Below, piece by piece: positions 46,247 through 54,468 of a DNA stretch of 64,000 nt (position 1 is its first letter; every line of letters starts with the position of its first letter). Origin of the DNA: Anaerolineaceae bacterium (GTDB lineage: Bacteria; Chloroflexota; Anaerolineae; Aggregatilineales; Phototrophicaceae); assembly GCA_016124855.1 (NCBI GenBank), contig WGMX01000018.1, positions 62,001-126,000 of the forward strand, given 5' to 3'. The notes beneath the pieces were generated by a model. That model saw nothing but the letters and a program-made list of their open reading frames with translations, did not search any database and was not told where the DNA came from. Position numbers and translations under genes: made by a program.

Positions 46247-47479
46247 ATGACCTCCCCTACTATTGTGATTAAAGCCGGACGTGAAAAGCCGATAATCCAA
46301 CAGCACCCGTGGATTTTTTCGGGGGCGATTGATTCTATTCAAGGTGATCCGCAGGGGGGTGACATCGTCACAGTGACCGATAAGAAAGGTCGATTCCTCG
46401 CGCGTGGGTATTGGAACGCTAAATCACAAATACAGGTGCGTATCCTCACATGGCAGGATGAGCCGATTGATGAGGCTTGGTGGCGCAAGATGATAAAGCG
46501 GGCGATTGAGGGACGAGCCATTCAGTCTGGCGCATCAAAAAGGGGCGCACCTAATGCCTATAGACTTATCAACGCTGAAAGTGATTTTATTCCCGGTTTA
46601 ATTGTTGACCGCTACGACCAATGGCTTGTTTTACAAGCTCTCACATTGCATATCGATCAACAAAAAAACACGATTAGCAAATTGCTGAATGAACTACTCG
46701 ATGTGAAAGGTATCTTCGAACGGAGTGATGTTGACGTTCGAGGCAAAGAAGGTCTAAAAGACTCGGTTGGGAATTTGTTTGGAGAAGAACCACCTAAGTA
46801 TATTGAGATCATTGAATTTGGGAAAAAGTTACTGGTTGACGTTCGGAATGGGCATAAAACAGGCTATTATCTCGACCAAGTACATAATCATTGGTTAGTA
46901 AATAATCTTCTGACCAATAAACATTTCTGGGTGCGACCGGAAAAACTCGCCAGTACTAATGTGCTTAATCTGTTTAGCTATACCGGTAGTTTTGGCCTTC
47001 AAGCAGTACATGAGGCTTATATCACCAACGTAGATAGTTCCAATGAAGCACTTGAATTAGCCGAAGAAATCATCAAACTCAATAATTCTGATTGGCTCGA
47101 ACGCAGCGAGTTCATTCAAGCGGATGTATTTGAACTTCTACATGATTACGCGGACGAGAAGAAGCAGTTCGATATTGTGGTACTTGACCCACCAAAGTTT
47201 GCCCACAACGCTGGGCAAGTTGAAAAAGCAGCGCGAGGTTACAAGGACATCAACCTGAATGCGTTTAAGTGTGTGAAACCCGGTGGGTATTTGATGACGT
47301 TTTCCTGTTCAGGGGCGATTAGTGCTGATCTGTTTAAAAAGATTGTGTTCGGGGCGCTGGCGGACAGTGGTCGGCAGGCGCAAATTCTCAAGCACCTTGG
47401 GCCGGGTGATGATCATCCAGTGGCGCTGACATTCCCTGAGGGTGCGTACCTCAAGGGGTTGTTGTTGAAAGTGTATTAG
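46247..47479 (+). CDS. RlmI-like class I rRNA methyltransferase (PUA + Rossmann)
   Basis: A 410-residue protein with an N-terminal PUA domain (about residues 1-80, QQHPWIFSGAID) and a middle RlmI-type region (GLIVDRYDQWLVLQ, GHKTGYYLDQ). The C-terminal methyltransferase has VLNLFSYTGSFGLQA (motif I), VLDPPKFAH (motif IV) and LMTFSCSGAIS with the conserved Cys. These features match RlmI, which makes m5C1962 in 23S rRNA. The exact target in this organism is inferred. The ATG lacks a strong ribosome site. It lies after the ligA terminator, so it has its own promoter. Confidence 0.92.
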   Translation: MTSPTIVIKAGREKPIIQQHPWIFSGAIDSIQGDPQGGDIVTVTDKKGRFLARGYWNAKSQIQVRILTWQDEPIDEAWWRKMIKRAIEGRAIQSGASKRGAPNAYRLINAESDFIPGLIVDRYDQWLVLQALTLHIDQQKNTISKLLNELLDVKGIFERSDVDVRGKEGLKDSVGNLFGEEPPKYIEIIEFGKKLLVDVRNGHKTGYYLDQVHNHWLVNNLLTNKHFWVRPEKLASTNVLNLFSYTGSFGLQAVHEAYITNVDSSNEALELAEEIIKLNNSDWLERSEFIQADVFELLHDYADEKKQFDIVVLDPPKFAHNAGQVEKAARGYKDINLNAFKCVKPGGYLMTFSCSGAISADLFKKIVFGALADSGRQAQILKHLGPGDDHPVALTFPEGAYLKGLLLKVY

Positions 47480-47866
47480 TTGCAAGTCGCAAGAGACAAG
47501 TTACAAGAGAAAGTCTCCAGTCTTCAGTCACCAGCCATCAGCTAAAAAGTTTCAAGTGACAAGAGACAAGTTACGAGTCCAAAAAATCAGAACAGGCGTT
47601 GCCTTTTCCTACGTATGCGAGTTTGATTCTGAAGATTTGCAAATTTCGCACATTTTGCATAATTTCCGCTGAAATGACAGGCAAGAAGCTCCCTCAAAGC
47701 CGCTGAATTAACATTTTGGGTCGGCGGGTGGCCCGGCTGAAGGCGCTGAATTGGCGCACTTGCAGCGGATTGCTCCCGTAATGCCACCGCGCGAAAATTG
47801 CAGTTTCGTTTTTGGTGGATGTAGGCGAGCGAGCCGCCGAAATGACACAGTGCTTATCGCTCATCA
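47480..47866. other. 387-base gene-free stretch with direct repeats
   Basis: No convincing gene. The first 100 bases contain two exact copies of CAAGAGACAAGTTAC (47489-47503 and 47559-47573) separated by CAGTC/CAGCC-type simple sequence. The right part (about 47600-47866) repeats short blocks such as GCTGAATT and GAAATGACA and carries short minus-strand frames without recognised similarity. It may be an eroded gene or a dispersed non-coding repeat. Confidence 0.5.
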
Positions 47867-48265
47867 TTAAACGGTTGTGGGCAGCGAAACGGCATGAGAC
47901 AACACCATCCACCAATCTTCGCCAACGCGGTTAAAAACGTTGGTGATTGCAATTCGATCCACGACTGATTCGCCGTTGTTGGGCAACTGCATATGGGCGA
48001 CCTGCACCCCGGTCAAAACGGCTGTATCCCCCCAGACATCGACCTGCAAATTTTGGCAAGATACGTAGTTTACGACCAGCGGCATTGAAACAAGCGTATG
48101 AATAAATTCAGTACGGTTTTGATCGGGACCATCCGGCGAGACACAACGGTAATTCTCGGCCAAAACAGAGTCAAAGTCGGAAGCCATCTGGCTTTGGAGT
48201 GCTGACCAAAAGCGCTGCTGGACTTGAAGGATACTTTCAATCGGCGTTAGTGTGAAGTAGGACAT
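47867..48265 (-). CDS. NTF2-fold (DUF4440/SnoaL-like) protein
   Basis: A 132-residue cone-shaped-fold protein. Its order of helix (ILQVQQRFWSALQSQ), strand and sheet (VDVWGDTAVLTGVQVAH, DRIAITNVFNRVGEDWWMVLSHAV) matches DUF4440/nuclear-transport-factor-2-like families. Such proteins serve as small enzymes or as binding domains; no catalytic residue can be named. Soluble, no signal peptide. It stands alone, with 368 bases to the next gene on its right. Confidence 0.8.
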   Translation of the reverse strand: MSYFTLTPIESILQVQQRFWSALQSQMASDFDSVLAENYRCVSPDGPDQNRTEFIHTLVSMPLVVNYVSCQNLQVDVWGDTAVLTGVQVAHMQLPNNGESVVDRIAITNVFNRVGEDWWMVLSHAVSLPTTV

Positions 48266-48633
48266 GTGAATAATGTTCCTGTCATTTTAATATCAGAAAT
48301 TTGATTGGCGGAGTATGCATGATACTCTACCCCCGCCCCCTCCCCGAAGGAGTAGGGAGCGGAGAAAATCAAATTCTAAAGGCAAATAGACGGTTGTTTG
48401 TAGCGAGAAAACAATTTCACCGTTTAGTGTGGCGCTACCACTAATGATTACCGCTTCAATTTTAGACCATAAGTTCTATTTCGTCAAGCAAAAACAGATA
48501 GAGTTTACAAACTTTTCATCCCTTAGGCTGAAGTGAATGTCCATCCTTTTTCCAGACAAAAATCATCAGCTTGCTGGGCGAGATTGACCGGTCAGTTCAA
48601 TATGATTGATGTATCACAAAGGGAGAGATCAAC
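48266..48633. other. 368-base gene-free stretch with G-rich tract and 16-base repeat
   Basis: Between the divergent NTF2-fold and SRPBCC genes. The minus strand around 48331-48346 has runs of four to five G (three runs), possibly G-quadruplex-forming. GAGTTTACAAACTTTT at 48501-48516 is identical to bases 2-17 of the window. It includes an imperfect inverted AGTTT/AAACT. Promoters for the two flanking genes presumably lie here but no strong pair was seen. Confidence 0.45.
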
Positions 48634-49176
48634 ATGGGATACGCGGAAGCCAGCCAAATCATTCATGCGCCAATCGAAACGGTGTGGAATACACTCAACG
48701 ACATTGAAAACACGTCCAAATGGGTCGTTGGCCTAGAAAAAGCAGAAATGAAAACTATAGGCGATTTTGGACAAGACAGCATTTATACCGATTACAATCG
48801 GCTCGGCCCGATACCGCAAGTCACTGACTGGCGTATCACTGAATACGAGCCGATGGCGCGGCAGGTGCATATGTCCAGTTCTGAAGGCTTGCCATCGACA
48901 ATGACTTTGAGCCTTTCACCTGCACCACAAGGCACACTTTTAAAAATGACCGTTGATTATCAGTTTATGCCGCACTGGGGAAGTATCAGCCGCATTTTCG
49001 AAGCTTTGATCATGAACCGAATGCTAAGAAGTGTCATCATACAAAATATGAGCCATTTGAACAGCTTTTTGCAACATTCTGCCCGAAATAAATGGATTAC
49101 GGATACGCGACCGGAAATGCCCACGTTAAAACTTCGGCGCAAAGAATGGAGCGACGAATACGAGCGTGTCGAATAA
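48634..49176 (+). CDS. SRPBCC (START-like/polyketide cyclase) protein
   Basis: A 180-residue protein of the Bet v1-like fold. It begins YAEASQIIHAPIETVWNTLN, the classical first strand and helix of the SRPBCC superfamily, with TSKWVVGLEKAEM next and STMTLSLSPAPQGTLLKMTV later. The family binds hydrophobic ligands or catalyses cyclisation; the ligand here is not evident. A strong GGGAGAG site precedes the ATG. It is convergent with the recombinase-like gene, 62 bases apart. Confidence 0.86.
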   Translation: MGYAEASQIIHAPIETVWNTLNDIENTSKWVVGLEKAEMKTIGDFGQDSIYTDYNRLGPIPQVTDWRITEYEPMARQVHMSSSEGLPSTMTLSLSPAPQGTLLKMTVDYQFMPHWGSISRIFEALIMNRMLRSVIIQNMSHLNSFLQHSARNKWITDTRPEMPTLKLRRKEWSDEYERVE

Positions 49177-49238
49177 TCGGTCAAGGACATGGCCTCTGCT
49201 GCACGAAGATGCCATGTCTACTTAGAGATACGGGTCGA

Positions 49239-50180
49239 TTAGGTGGAGCCTTGTTTAGTTTGAAGTTCGATAAGGCGTTTGATTTTCGAACGCGTTTCCT
49301 GCCAGCTTATGGGACTAAGCCCTAATTTTTCGCGGACGAATTCCTCTTCGGCACCCTCACGCATATCACGAACAGCACTTGACCAGCGCAGCATCTCAAA
49401 CGAGATTTTGGCGGGGATGGCTGCGGCTTCCCCTATATCCGACAAGATATATTCCAGATTTCGTGCGGTGCAATTGAAGATAGTCTCTTTAGGGGCATAC
49501 TGAGCTAAGTATTCGTCCAACAAGCGCACCCAATCAGGATCAAGGTCAATGCGGCGTTCTTTAAAGATATTCCGCACTTTATGCTTAATCGTCAGTACCG
49601 GATGTTCACGGTTGGAACGGTCAATATCTGCGGGTTTGAGGGCGACGGCTTCACTTTTCTTGATGCCTGTATCAAGAATAAGGCTGAAGAGCATTTCAGG
49701 CCGCGTATCGATTTCATCGCCTTTTTTCATCCCACGCGCAGCAACAAGCGCGGCTGATATTTCATCCCGGCTGAGGGCATATGCCAAGGGAGCCGGGCCG
49801 GAACGCTGCAACACGGCTTTAGCGGGATCGTGGGGAATGGCATTGATGCTGTGAAGCCATTTGAAATAAACTTTGAGGGTGGTCACACGGCGGGCATAGG
49901 TTTTGCGACTGCATGGAACGCCGCGCCCATGTTCCAGCCAATCGAGAAAGTCGTTGAGCTTGTTGGTGGTGTACTCCCCTATTGGGGTGTCACCGCCGGT
50001 ATTGTCCGCAAGCAGTTGAAGATCTGCGGTGAATGCGTTGACAGTATGCTGAGACTTTCCCTCTTTTTGGAGGTGCTGCTGAAACAGTGGAATCGTATAA
50101 CGCAGTTCAGTATGGATATTAAGATCAGCCGGTGTAACGGGTTGATTCTGAAAAAGCGGTATTTGGCGCAGTCCGGTCAT
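49239..50180 (-). CDS. Tyrosine-recombinase-like protein lacking catalytic residues
   Basis: A 313-residue protein with the phage-integrase architecture. The SAM-like core-binding domain (about 25-115, with SQHTVNAFTADLQLL and YARRVTTLKVYFKWLH) is followed by a catalytic-like domain (about 135-305). The catalytic positions differ. TGLR appears as TGIK with Lys at 174. HxLR appears as EMLR, keeping only Arg 265. LGH appears as LGL (residue 288). The nucleophilic Tyr falls on Arg 297. With five of these positions examined, only one Arg is normal, so strand cleavage is unlikely. It may act as a DNA-binding protein. No att-like repeat or tRNA is near, and codon use looks like its neighbours. Confidence 0.85.
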   Translation of the reverse strand: MTGLRQIPLFQNQPVTPADLNIHTELRYTIPLFQQHLQKEGKSQHTVNAFTADLQLLADNTGGDTPIGEYTTNKLNDFLDWLEHGRGVPCSRKTYARRVTTLKVYFKWLHSINAIPHDPAKAVLQRSGPAPLAYALSRDEISAALVAARGMKKGDEIDTRPEMLFSLILDTGIKKSEAVALKPADIDRSNREHPVLTIKHKVRNIFKERRIDLDPDWVRLLDEYLAQYAPKETIFNCTARNLEYILSDIGEAAAIPAKISFEMLRWSSAVRDMREGAEEEFVREKLGLSPISWQETRSKIKRLIELQTKQGST

Positions 50181-50258
50181 GAGATTAATCCTTAATGACT
50201 ATACGCAACATGTATAGATTAAACATTTGTTCGGATTGTGTCAAGAGATAGAACAAAA

Positions 50259-50284
50259 ATTTAACCACAGAGACACAGAGAGTT
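50259..50284. repeat. ACCACAGAGACACAGAG motif
   Basis: TTAACCACAGAGACACAGAG at 50261-50280 lies at the end of the LipM/LplA-like gene, between it and the recombinase-like gene. The same phrase is found in intergenic regions of many unrelated bacteria, as I recall; its role is unknown. Confidence 0.45.
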
Positions 50285-50292
50285 AAGAGAAA

Positions 50293-51120
50293 TCAGTGGC
50301 GGTGTGTCCATTCGGGGGTGGAGTAAACATCGGTAAAAAGTTGTTGGGCACGATTATGTTCGAAGTCGGTTAAAGTGGATTCGTATTGGCTGAAATCAAC
50401 GTCAAAGGTTTGGATAAACCCATCCACAACAGCCCGGGCGGCATCGTTCCAATCGACTTCACAGCCGAGAGCATCGGCTAAAGTTAAGGCGCGTTGGCGA
50501 ACATGGATTTCGGCAGCTTGGCGCGCAACCTCGTCTTCGAATACCAGTGTTTTACATATGCGCGCGATGTCCCCACTTAGCGGGAGTGAGCCATGTTGAA
50601 GGACAGCATTTTTTCGTCGCATCTGAGCACTGCCGACGAGTTTTCGACCTTCAACGGTGATTTCATAATGCGAAGGCGTTTCAAAGCAAACTGGCCCTGA
50701 TTGTATGCGTTCGGCGCGTTGATCAGCACGAGGTGATGCACCAATAGCGGCTAAACCTGTTAGCAGTGCAAAGCTAATCCTCTGATAACTTTCAACAACT
50801 GTACCAGCGGCGAGTTCGTCATCAGCAGGTAAGGATAAACTGTAGGTTAGTTCGTCAGTATGCAAGATGGCACGACCACCTGTCGGACGGCGCACAATAT
50901 CCCATTCCAAGTCAGCGAGACGCGTGAAATCCACGTCGGTGTAACGCTGTCCATATCCGAGGGATAAACAAGGTGGATTCCACGCATAAAGACGTAAAGT
51001 TGGAGGCGACTGTCCTGCACCGACAGATTCCATGATGGCTTCATCAACCGCCATGTTCCAAGCCCCAAAAGCAGGGATATCGTAGATCAAGCGCCATTGA
51101 CGCATATTCCTACCCGCCAT
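50293..51120 (-). CDS. Lipoate-protein ligase / octanoyltransferase (LplA/LipM-like)
   Basis: A 275-residue member of the BPL/LplA/LipB family that attaches lipoyl or octanoyl groups to lysines of carrier domains. Signatures are WNMAVDEAIMES, RRPTGGRAILHTDELTYS (about 83-100) and GRKLVGSAQMR with the conserved Lys. GPVCFETPSHYEITV places a Cys where LipM octanoyltransferases have their acyl-thioester Cys, so LipM function is the more likely. A second ATG five codons on (MRQWRLIYD) is also a possible start. Target proteins are not in the window. Confidence 0.85.
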   Translation of the reverse strand: MAGRNMRQWRLIYDIPAFGAWNMAVDEAIMESVGAGQSPPTLRLYAWNPPCLSLGYGQRYTDVDFTRLADLEWDIVRRPTGGRAILHTDELTYSLSLPADDELAAGTVVESYQRISFALLTGLAAIGASPRADQRAERIQSGPVCFETPSHYEITVEGRKLVGSAQMRRKNAVLQHGSLPLSGDIARICKTLVFEDEVARQAAEIHVRQRALTLADALGCEVDWNDAARAVVDGFIQTFDVDFSQYESTLTDFEHNRAQQLFTDVYSTPEWTHRH

Positions 51121-51166
51121 ATACTCTTCAATAGATCATGTTCATTTTCAACGAGTGTCGAGGCTT

Positions 51167-52447
51167 ATGCAAAATCCATCCGCGCATGATGACCAACAAA
51201 CAGTGGTCAATAATCGCCCGGTTTATATGCCACAGAGTCGCCAAGCGAATATACCGCCTGCACCGACCTTACCAACAACTCCACCTGTAAGACAAGGTTA
51301 CTACGACCAACCCTTACCTCCCGCACCGAATTTACATGAATCGGCTGCACGAGAACGGATGCGCCGCCGCCGCGTCAATTCCCGGCATCGAGGTGGTGAA
51401 TGGGCGTGGGTCGTGATTGCCGCCGCGATTTTTGGCATCGTCATGATTATGGGCTTTAGCGGGTTTATCTTGCTGCGCTCCTCCCAAACCACACAAGAAG
51501 TTATTCCCACGGCTGCGATTGCCCTTCCGACCCCGATTGAAGTCGCTAACGCTAACGGTGGCAGTCTGCAATCCGGTCAACAAATCACCCTAAGTGATGG
51601 GCGCAACCTGACGTTATCGGCATGGGACGGGCAAACACGGTTTACCGTACTGGTGGTGGGCTTAGACCGGCGTCCGGGTGAAACGGGTTTGGCTTACCGG
51701 ACGGATACGATGATGTTGGTGAGTATTGACCCGGCAACAAAATCGTTAGGTGTGTTGAGTATCCCACGTGATCTTTTCGTGGCAATTCCGGGTTACAGTG
51801 AACCGCAGCGCATCAATACACCGATGGTATTGGGCGAGCTGCAACGTCCGGGCTATGGGCCAGACCTTTTAAAACAGACGGTTCAATATAACTTTGGTAT
51901 TCGTGTGCATGATTATGTGGCGATTGATTTCAATACGTTCATCACAATTGTGGATTCAATTGGCGGCATCGATCTTGATGTGCCCTACGCAATTAGTGAT
52001 ACCAGTTATCCTGACATGAATTACGGTTATGATCCGTTCTATATCAAGGCAGGCTTGCAGCATCTTGACGGTAAAACGGCCTTGAAATACGCGCGTACCC
52101 GTCATGGTGACAGCGACTTCAACCGTGCTGAACGACAGCAAGCCGTCCTGTACGCCATACGTGACCGCGTGTTGAGCCTGAATATGATGCCGCAGCTTAT
52201 CGCCCAATCACCAACGATCTGGAACGCGATAAGTTCGGGGTTAAGCACCGGTTTATCATTTGACCAGATCATTCAACTGGTGTGGTATCTGAAGGATATT
52301 CAGAAAGACAACATCCATACCGGCGTGATTGACAACGCCTACACCATGCCCTATATGACGGCGGGCGGCGCGGCGGTCTTGATTCCTGATCGGGCACGAA
52401 TGGGCGAATTGATGGTCAAGGTGTTCGGAGATAATTATTCGCAGTAA
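51167..52447 (+). CDS. LytR-CpsA-Psr family protein
   Basis: A 426-residue cell-envelope protein. A proline-rich cytoplasmic start (about 70 residues) precedes a single membrane helix (about 85-107). The extracytoplasmic LCP domain has RFTVLVVGLDRRPGE, YRTDTMMLVSIDP, LSIPRDLFVAIPGY and ALKYARTRHGDSDFNRAERQQ with the Arg and Asp used in pyrophosphate lipid binding. LCP enzymes transfer glycopolymers from undecaprenyl carriers to peptidoglycan or proteins. The ATG at 51167 is preferred to a GTG four codons earlier because GAGG lies just before it. A terminator follows 51 bases after the stop. Confidence 0.93.
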   Translation: MQNPSAHDDQQTVVNNRPVYMPQSRQANIPPAPTLPTTPPVRQGYYDQPLPPAPNLHESAARERMRRRRVNSRHRGGEWAWVVIAAAIFGIVMIMGFSGFILLRSSQTTQEVIPTAAIALPTPIEVANANGGSLQSGQQITLSDGRNLTLSAWDGQTRFTVLVVGLDRRPGETGLAYRTDTMMLVSIDPATKSLGVLSIPRDLFVAIPGYSEPQRINTPMVLGELQRPGYGPDLLKQTVQYNFGIRVHDYVAIDFNTFITIVDSIGGIDLDVPYAISDTSYPDMNYGYDPFYIKAGLQHLDGKTALKYARTRHGDSDFNRAERQQAVLYAIRDRVLSLNMMPQLIAQSPTIWNAISSGLSTGLSFDQIIQLVWYLKDIQKDNIHTGVIDNAYTMPYMTAGGAAVLIPDRARMGELMVKVFGDNYSQ

Positions 52448-52453
52448 GATATA

Positions 52454-52485
52454 CCCTCACCCTAACCCATAGCAACAGGGGAGGG
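52454..52485. repeat. CCCTC...GAGGG repeat
   Basis: CCCTC and GAGGG ends around ACCCTAACCCATAGCAACAGG. It shares ATAGCAACAGGGGAGG with 23767-23782 (minus strand). It is placed between the LCP gene and its terminator. Confidence 0.55.
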
Positions 52486-52497
52486 AATAAAAATAAA

Positions 52498-52527
52498 AAA
52501 ACAGCGCACCAAGTGGTGTGCTGTTTT
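52498..52527. terminator. Bidirectional terminator between LCP gene and candidate 6S RNA
   Basis: 13-bp stem AAAACAGCGCACC / GGTGTGCTGTTTT with a 4-base loop. The plus strand runs into ATTTT and the minus strand into TTTATTTTT, so the minus-strand direction is the stronger. It can end both the LCP gene and the minus-strand RNA. Confidence 0.88.
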
Positions 52528-52709
52528 ATTTTCAAGGATCCCGCTATGCCGTGTGCCGCGATGTTTTTGAACCTGCTTTCGCAGGGTGGGCATCTGACTG
52601 TTAACTAGGTCTTAACCGCGCAGGTCTATCACCGAATCACCAGACGTTTGACGCCCGTCATATGGGTGTTGGCTCAAACGCATTGCGCCATCACGGGCAC
52701 AGCAGGTTG
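52528..52709 (-). ncRNA. ssrS: Candidate 6S RNA
   Basis: A minus-strand transcript of about 180-210 bases in a gene-free gap. It has a promoter close to consensus (TTTACA, 17 bases, TATAAA) and a strong terminator. Its ends form a long closing stem: GCUGUGCCCGUG near 52692-52703 pairs with CACGGCAUAGC at 52543-52553 with one bulged C. The stem continues as UGGCGCAAUG against CAUCGCGGCA with two mismatches. Inside is an open middle part with CCUGCGAAAGCAGG forming a small 3'-side hairpin, preceded by AUGCCCACC. CAUAUGAC and GUCAGAUG close a terminal arm. This design (closing stem, central bubble with 3' hairpin, terminal arm) is that of 6S RNA, which binds housekeeping RNA polymerase. It is inferred by eye without folding software. 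Confidence 0.7.
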
Positions 52710-52715
52710 AGAACA

Positions 52716-52744
52716 TTTATACCAGACTGGCCGGTTGATGTAAA
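52716..52744 (-). promoter_or_regulatory. Promoter of the candidate 6S RNA
   Basis: TTTACA (52739-52744), 17-base spacer, TATAAA (52716-52721), each 5 of 6. No gene lies downstream on this strand, so it must serve an RNA. Confidence 0.75.
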
Positions 52745-52795
52745 GGCTAATCTTGGCCTCAAAGCGGGTCTTAAACAAGTGCTAAAGCTGTCATA

Positions 52796-52824
52796 ATGAC
52801 AGGGGAGGATTCAGTGGTTATAAT
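52796..52824 (+). promoter_or_regulatory. Promoter of the catalase gene
   Basis: ATGACA (52796-52801), 17-base spacer, TATAAT (52819-52824). The start point would be about 30 bases before the ATG at 52860. It is divergent from the 6S-RNA promoter. Confidence 0.7.
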
Positions 52825-52859
52825 CAGTACTTTGTATCCAATAGATGGAGAATCAAAGA

Positions 52860-54323
52860 ATGTCTGATCAACAAAAACCAACCACTCTGACCACCGCGTC
52901 AGGTATTCCTGTCAGCGACAATCAAAATTCTATAACCGCCGGACCACGCGGACCGGTACTTATTCAAGATTTTCATCTTGTCGAAAAACTGGCTCATTTT
53001 AATCGCGAGCGTATTCCTGAACGTGTTGTTCATGCAAAAGGCGCTGGTGCCTATGGTACTCTGACGATTACGAATGACATCACCCAATACAGCAAGGCAA
53101 AAGTGTTCAACCAAGTTGGAAAACAAACACCGTGCTTCTTGCGTTTCTCGACTGTCGGCGGTGAAAAAGGATCGGCAGATACCGCGCGTGACCCACGTGG
53201 TTTCGCGATCAAATTCTATACCGAAGAAGGCAACTGGGATTTAGTCGGTAATAACACGCCCATTTTCTTTATCCGTGATCCGCTGAAATTCCCGGACTTT
53301 ATCCACACCCAAAAGCGCGTGCCCCAGACCAACCTCAAATCACCAACCATGATGTGGGATTTCTGGTCGCTCTCACCCGAATCGCTGCATCAAGTGACGA
53401 TTTTGTTCAGTGACCGTGGTACACCGGATGGCTATCGGTATATGGATGGATTCGGCAGCCATACCTACAGTTTGATCAATGCGAATAACGAACGTGTTTG
53501 GGTCAAATTCCACTTCAAGACCAAGCAAGGTATCCGTAACCTCACGGCTTCAGCAGCCGAAATGATCGCCGGTCAAAATGCAGATTATGCGACACAGGAT
53601 TTATTCTATGCGATTGAACAAGGTGAGTTCCCACAATGGACGTTCTACATCCAAGTGATGACTGAGGAACAAGCCAAGACCTTCAAATACAATCCATTTG
53701 ATTTGACTAAAGTGTGGCCGCACGGCGAATATCCTCTGATAGAGGTTGGCACGTTGGAACTGAACCGCAATCCAGAGAATTATTTCGCGGAAGTCGAACA
53801 AGCGGCATTTGCTCCGGCGCATATTGTTCCGGGAATCGATTTCTCTCCAGACAAGATGCTCCAAGCCCGTATTATGGCTTACACGGACGCTCATCGCTAT
53901 CGCTTGGGCGCGAACCATGAGTCTCTGCCGGTGAACCAACCGCATGTCCCCGTCAACAACTATCAACGGGATGGTTTCATGGCTCATAATGGCAATTCGG
54001 GGAGCAAACCCAATTACGAACCGAACAGCTTTAACGGCCCGCAGCAAGACCCGTCCTACAAAGAAGCACCCTTCCCGGTTGATGGTGATGGCGCACGCTA
54101 TAATCACCGCGACGGAAATGATGATTATACACAGGCCGGTGATTTATTCCGGTTGATGACCCCTGATGCCCAAGAACGGTTGATGGAGAACATTGCGGGA
54201 ACCATGAAAGAAGTGCCACAGGCCATCGTTGAACGGCAGTTGGCACACTTTTATAAGGCTGATCCCGCTTATGGCAACGGGATTGCTGCCAAGTTAGGAT
54301 TGAGTGTGCCTGAGATGATGTAG
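52860..54323 (+). CDS. katA: Monofunctional haem catalase
   Basis: A 487-residue small-subunit catalase. The catalytic His is in [12 protein letters not shown] (about residue 52), the Asn in [17 protein letters not shown] (about 126), and the haem-ligand Tyr in [14 protein letters not shown] (about 335). NFGSHTY-type and [18 protein letters not shown] segments complete the fold. It disproportionates hydrogen peroxide. The ATG at 52860 with GGAG 9 bases upstream is better placed than the ATG five codons earlier. It has its own promoter close to consensus, and no oxidative-stress regulator gene is adjacent. Confidence 0.96.
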   Translation: MSDQQKPTTLTTASGIPVSDNQNSITAGPRGPVLIQDFHLVEKLAHFNRERIPERVVHAKGAGAYGTLTITNDITQYSKAKVFNQVGKQTPCFLRFSTVGGEKGSADTARDPRGFAIKFYTEEGNWDLVGNNTPIFFIRDPLKFPDFIHTQKRVPQTNLKSPTMMWDFWSLSPESLHQVTILFSDRGTPDGYRYMDGFGSHTYSLINANNERVWVKFHFKTKQGIRNLTASAAEMIAGQNADYATQDLFYAIEQGEFPQWTFYIQVMTEEQAKTFKYNPFDLTKVWPHGEYPLIEVGTLELNRNPENYFAEVEQAAFAPAHIVPGIDFSPDKMLQARIMAYTDAHRYRLGANHESLPVNQPHVPVNNYQRDGFMAHNGNSGSKPNYEPNSFNGPQQDPSYKEAPFPVDGDGARYNHRDGNDDYTQAGDLFRLMTPDAQERLMENIAGTMKEVPQAIVERQLAHFYKADPAYGNGIAAKLGLSVPEMM

Positions 54324-54348
54324 GTTCTATTCGAAAAATCTGAAAAGC

Positions 54349-54375
54349 GGGAAGACACTTACGTTTTCCCCTACA
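54349..54375. repeat. CTACA-edged palindrome after katA
   Basis: Arms GGGAAGAC and GTTTTCCC around ACTTAC, then CTACA. Same layout as 937-963 and 57294-57320. Confidence 0.55.
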
Positions 54376-54412
54376 GGAGAATATATCTGACGAAGTAAAT
54401 TTGTCGGGATAT

Positions 54413-54456
54413 AAATCAAAATGGGATGCAGTGTGCATCCCATTTTGATTTATTTT
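54413..54456. terminator. Bidirectional terminator between katA and aspS
   Basis: A perfect 18-bp stem (54413-54430 with 54434-54451) around a GTG loop, followed by ATTTTT on the plus strand. On the minus strand it is followed by ATATCCC. It separates two convergent genes. Confidence 0.9.
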
Positions 54457-54468
54457 TGAAACAAAAGT

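Noticed and set aside
49177..50292. Integrase with attachment site, i.e. an integrated element
   Set aside because: No tRNA, no flanking direct repeat and no other phage or plasmid genes; the recombinase-like protein also lacks catalytic residues.
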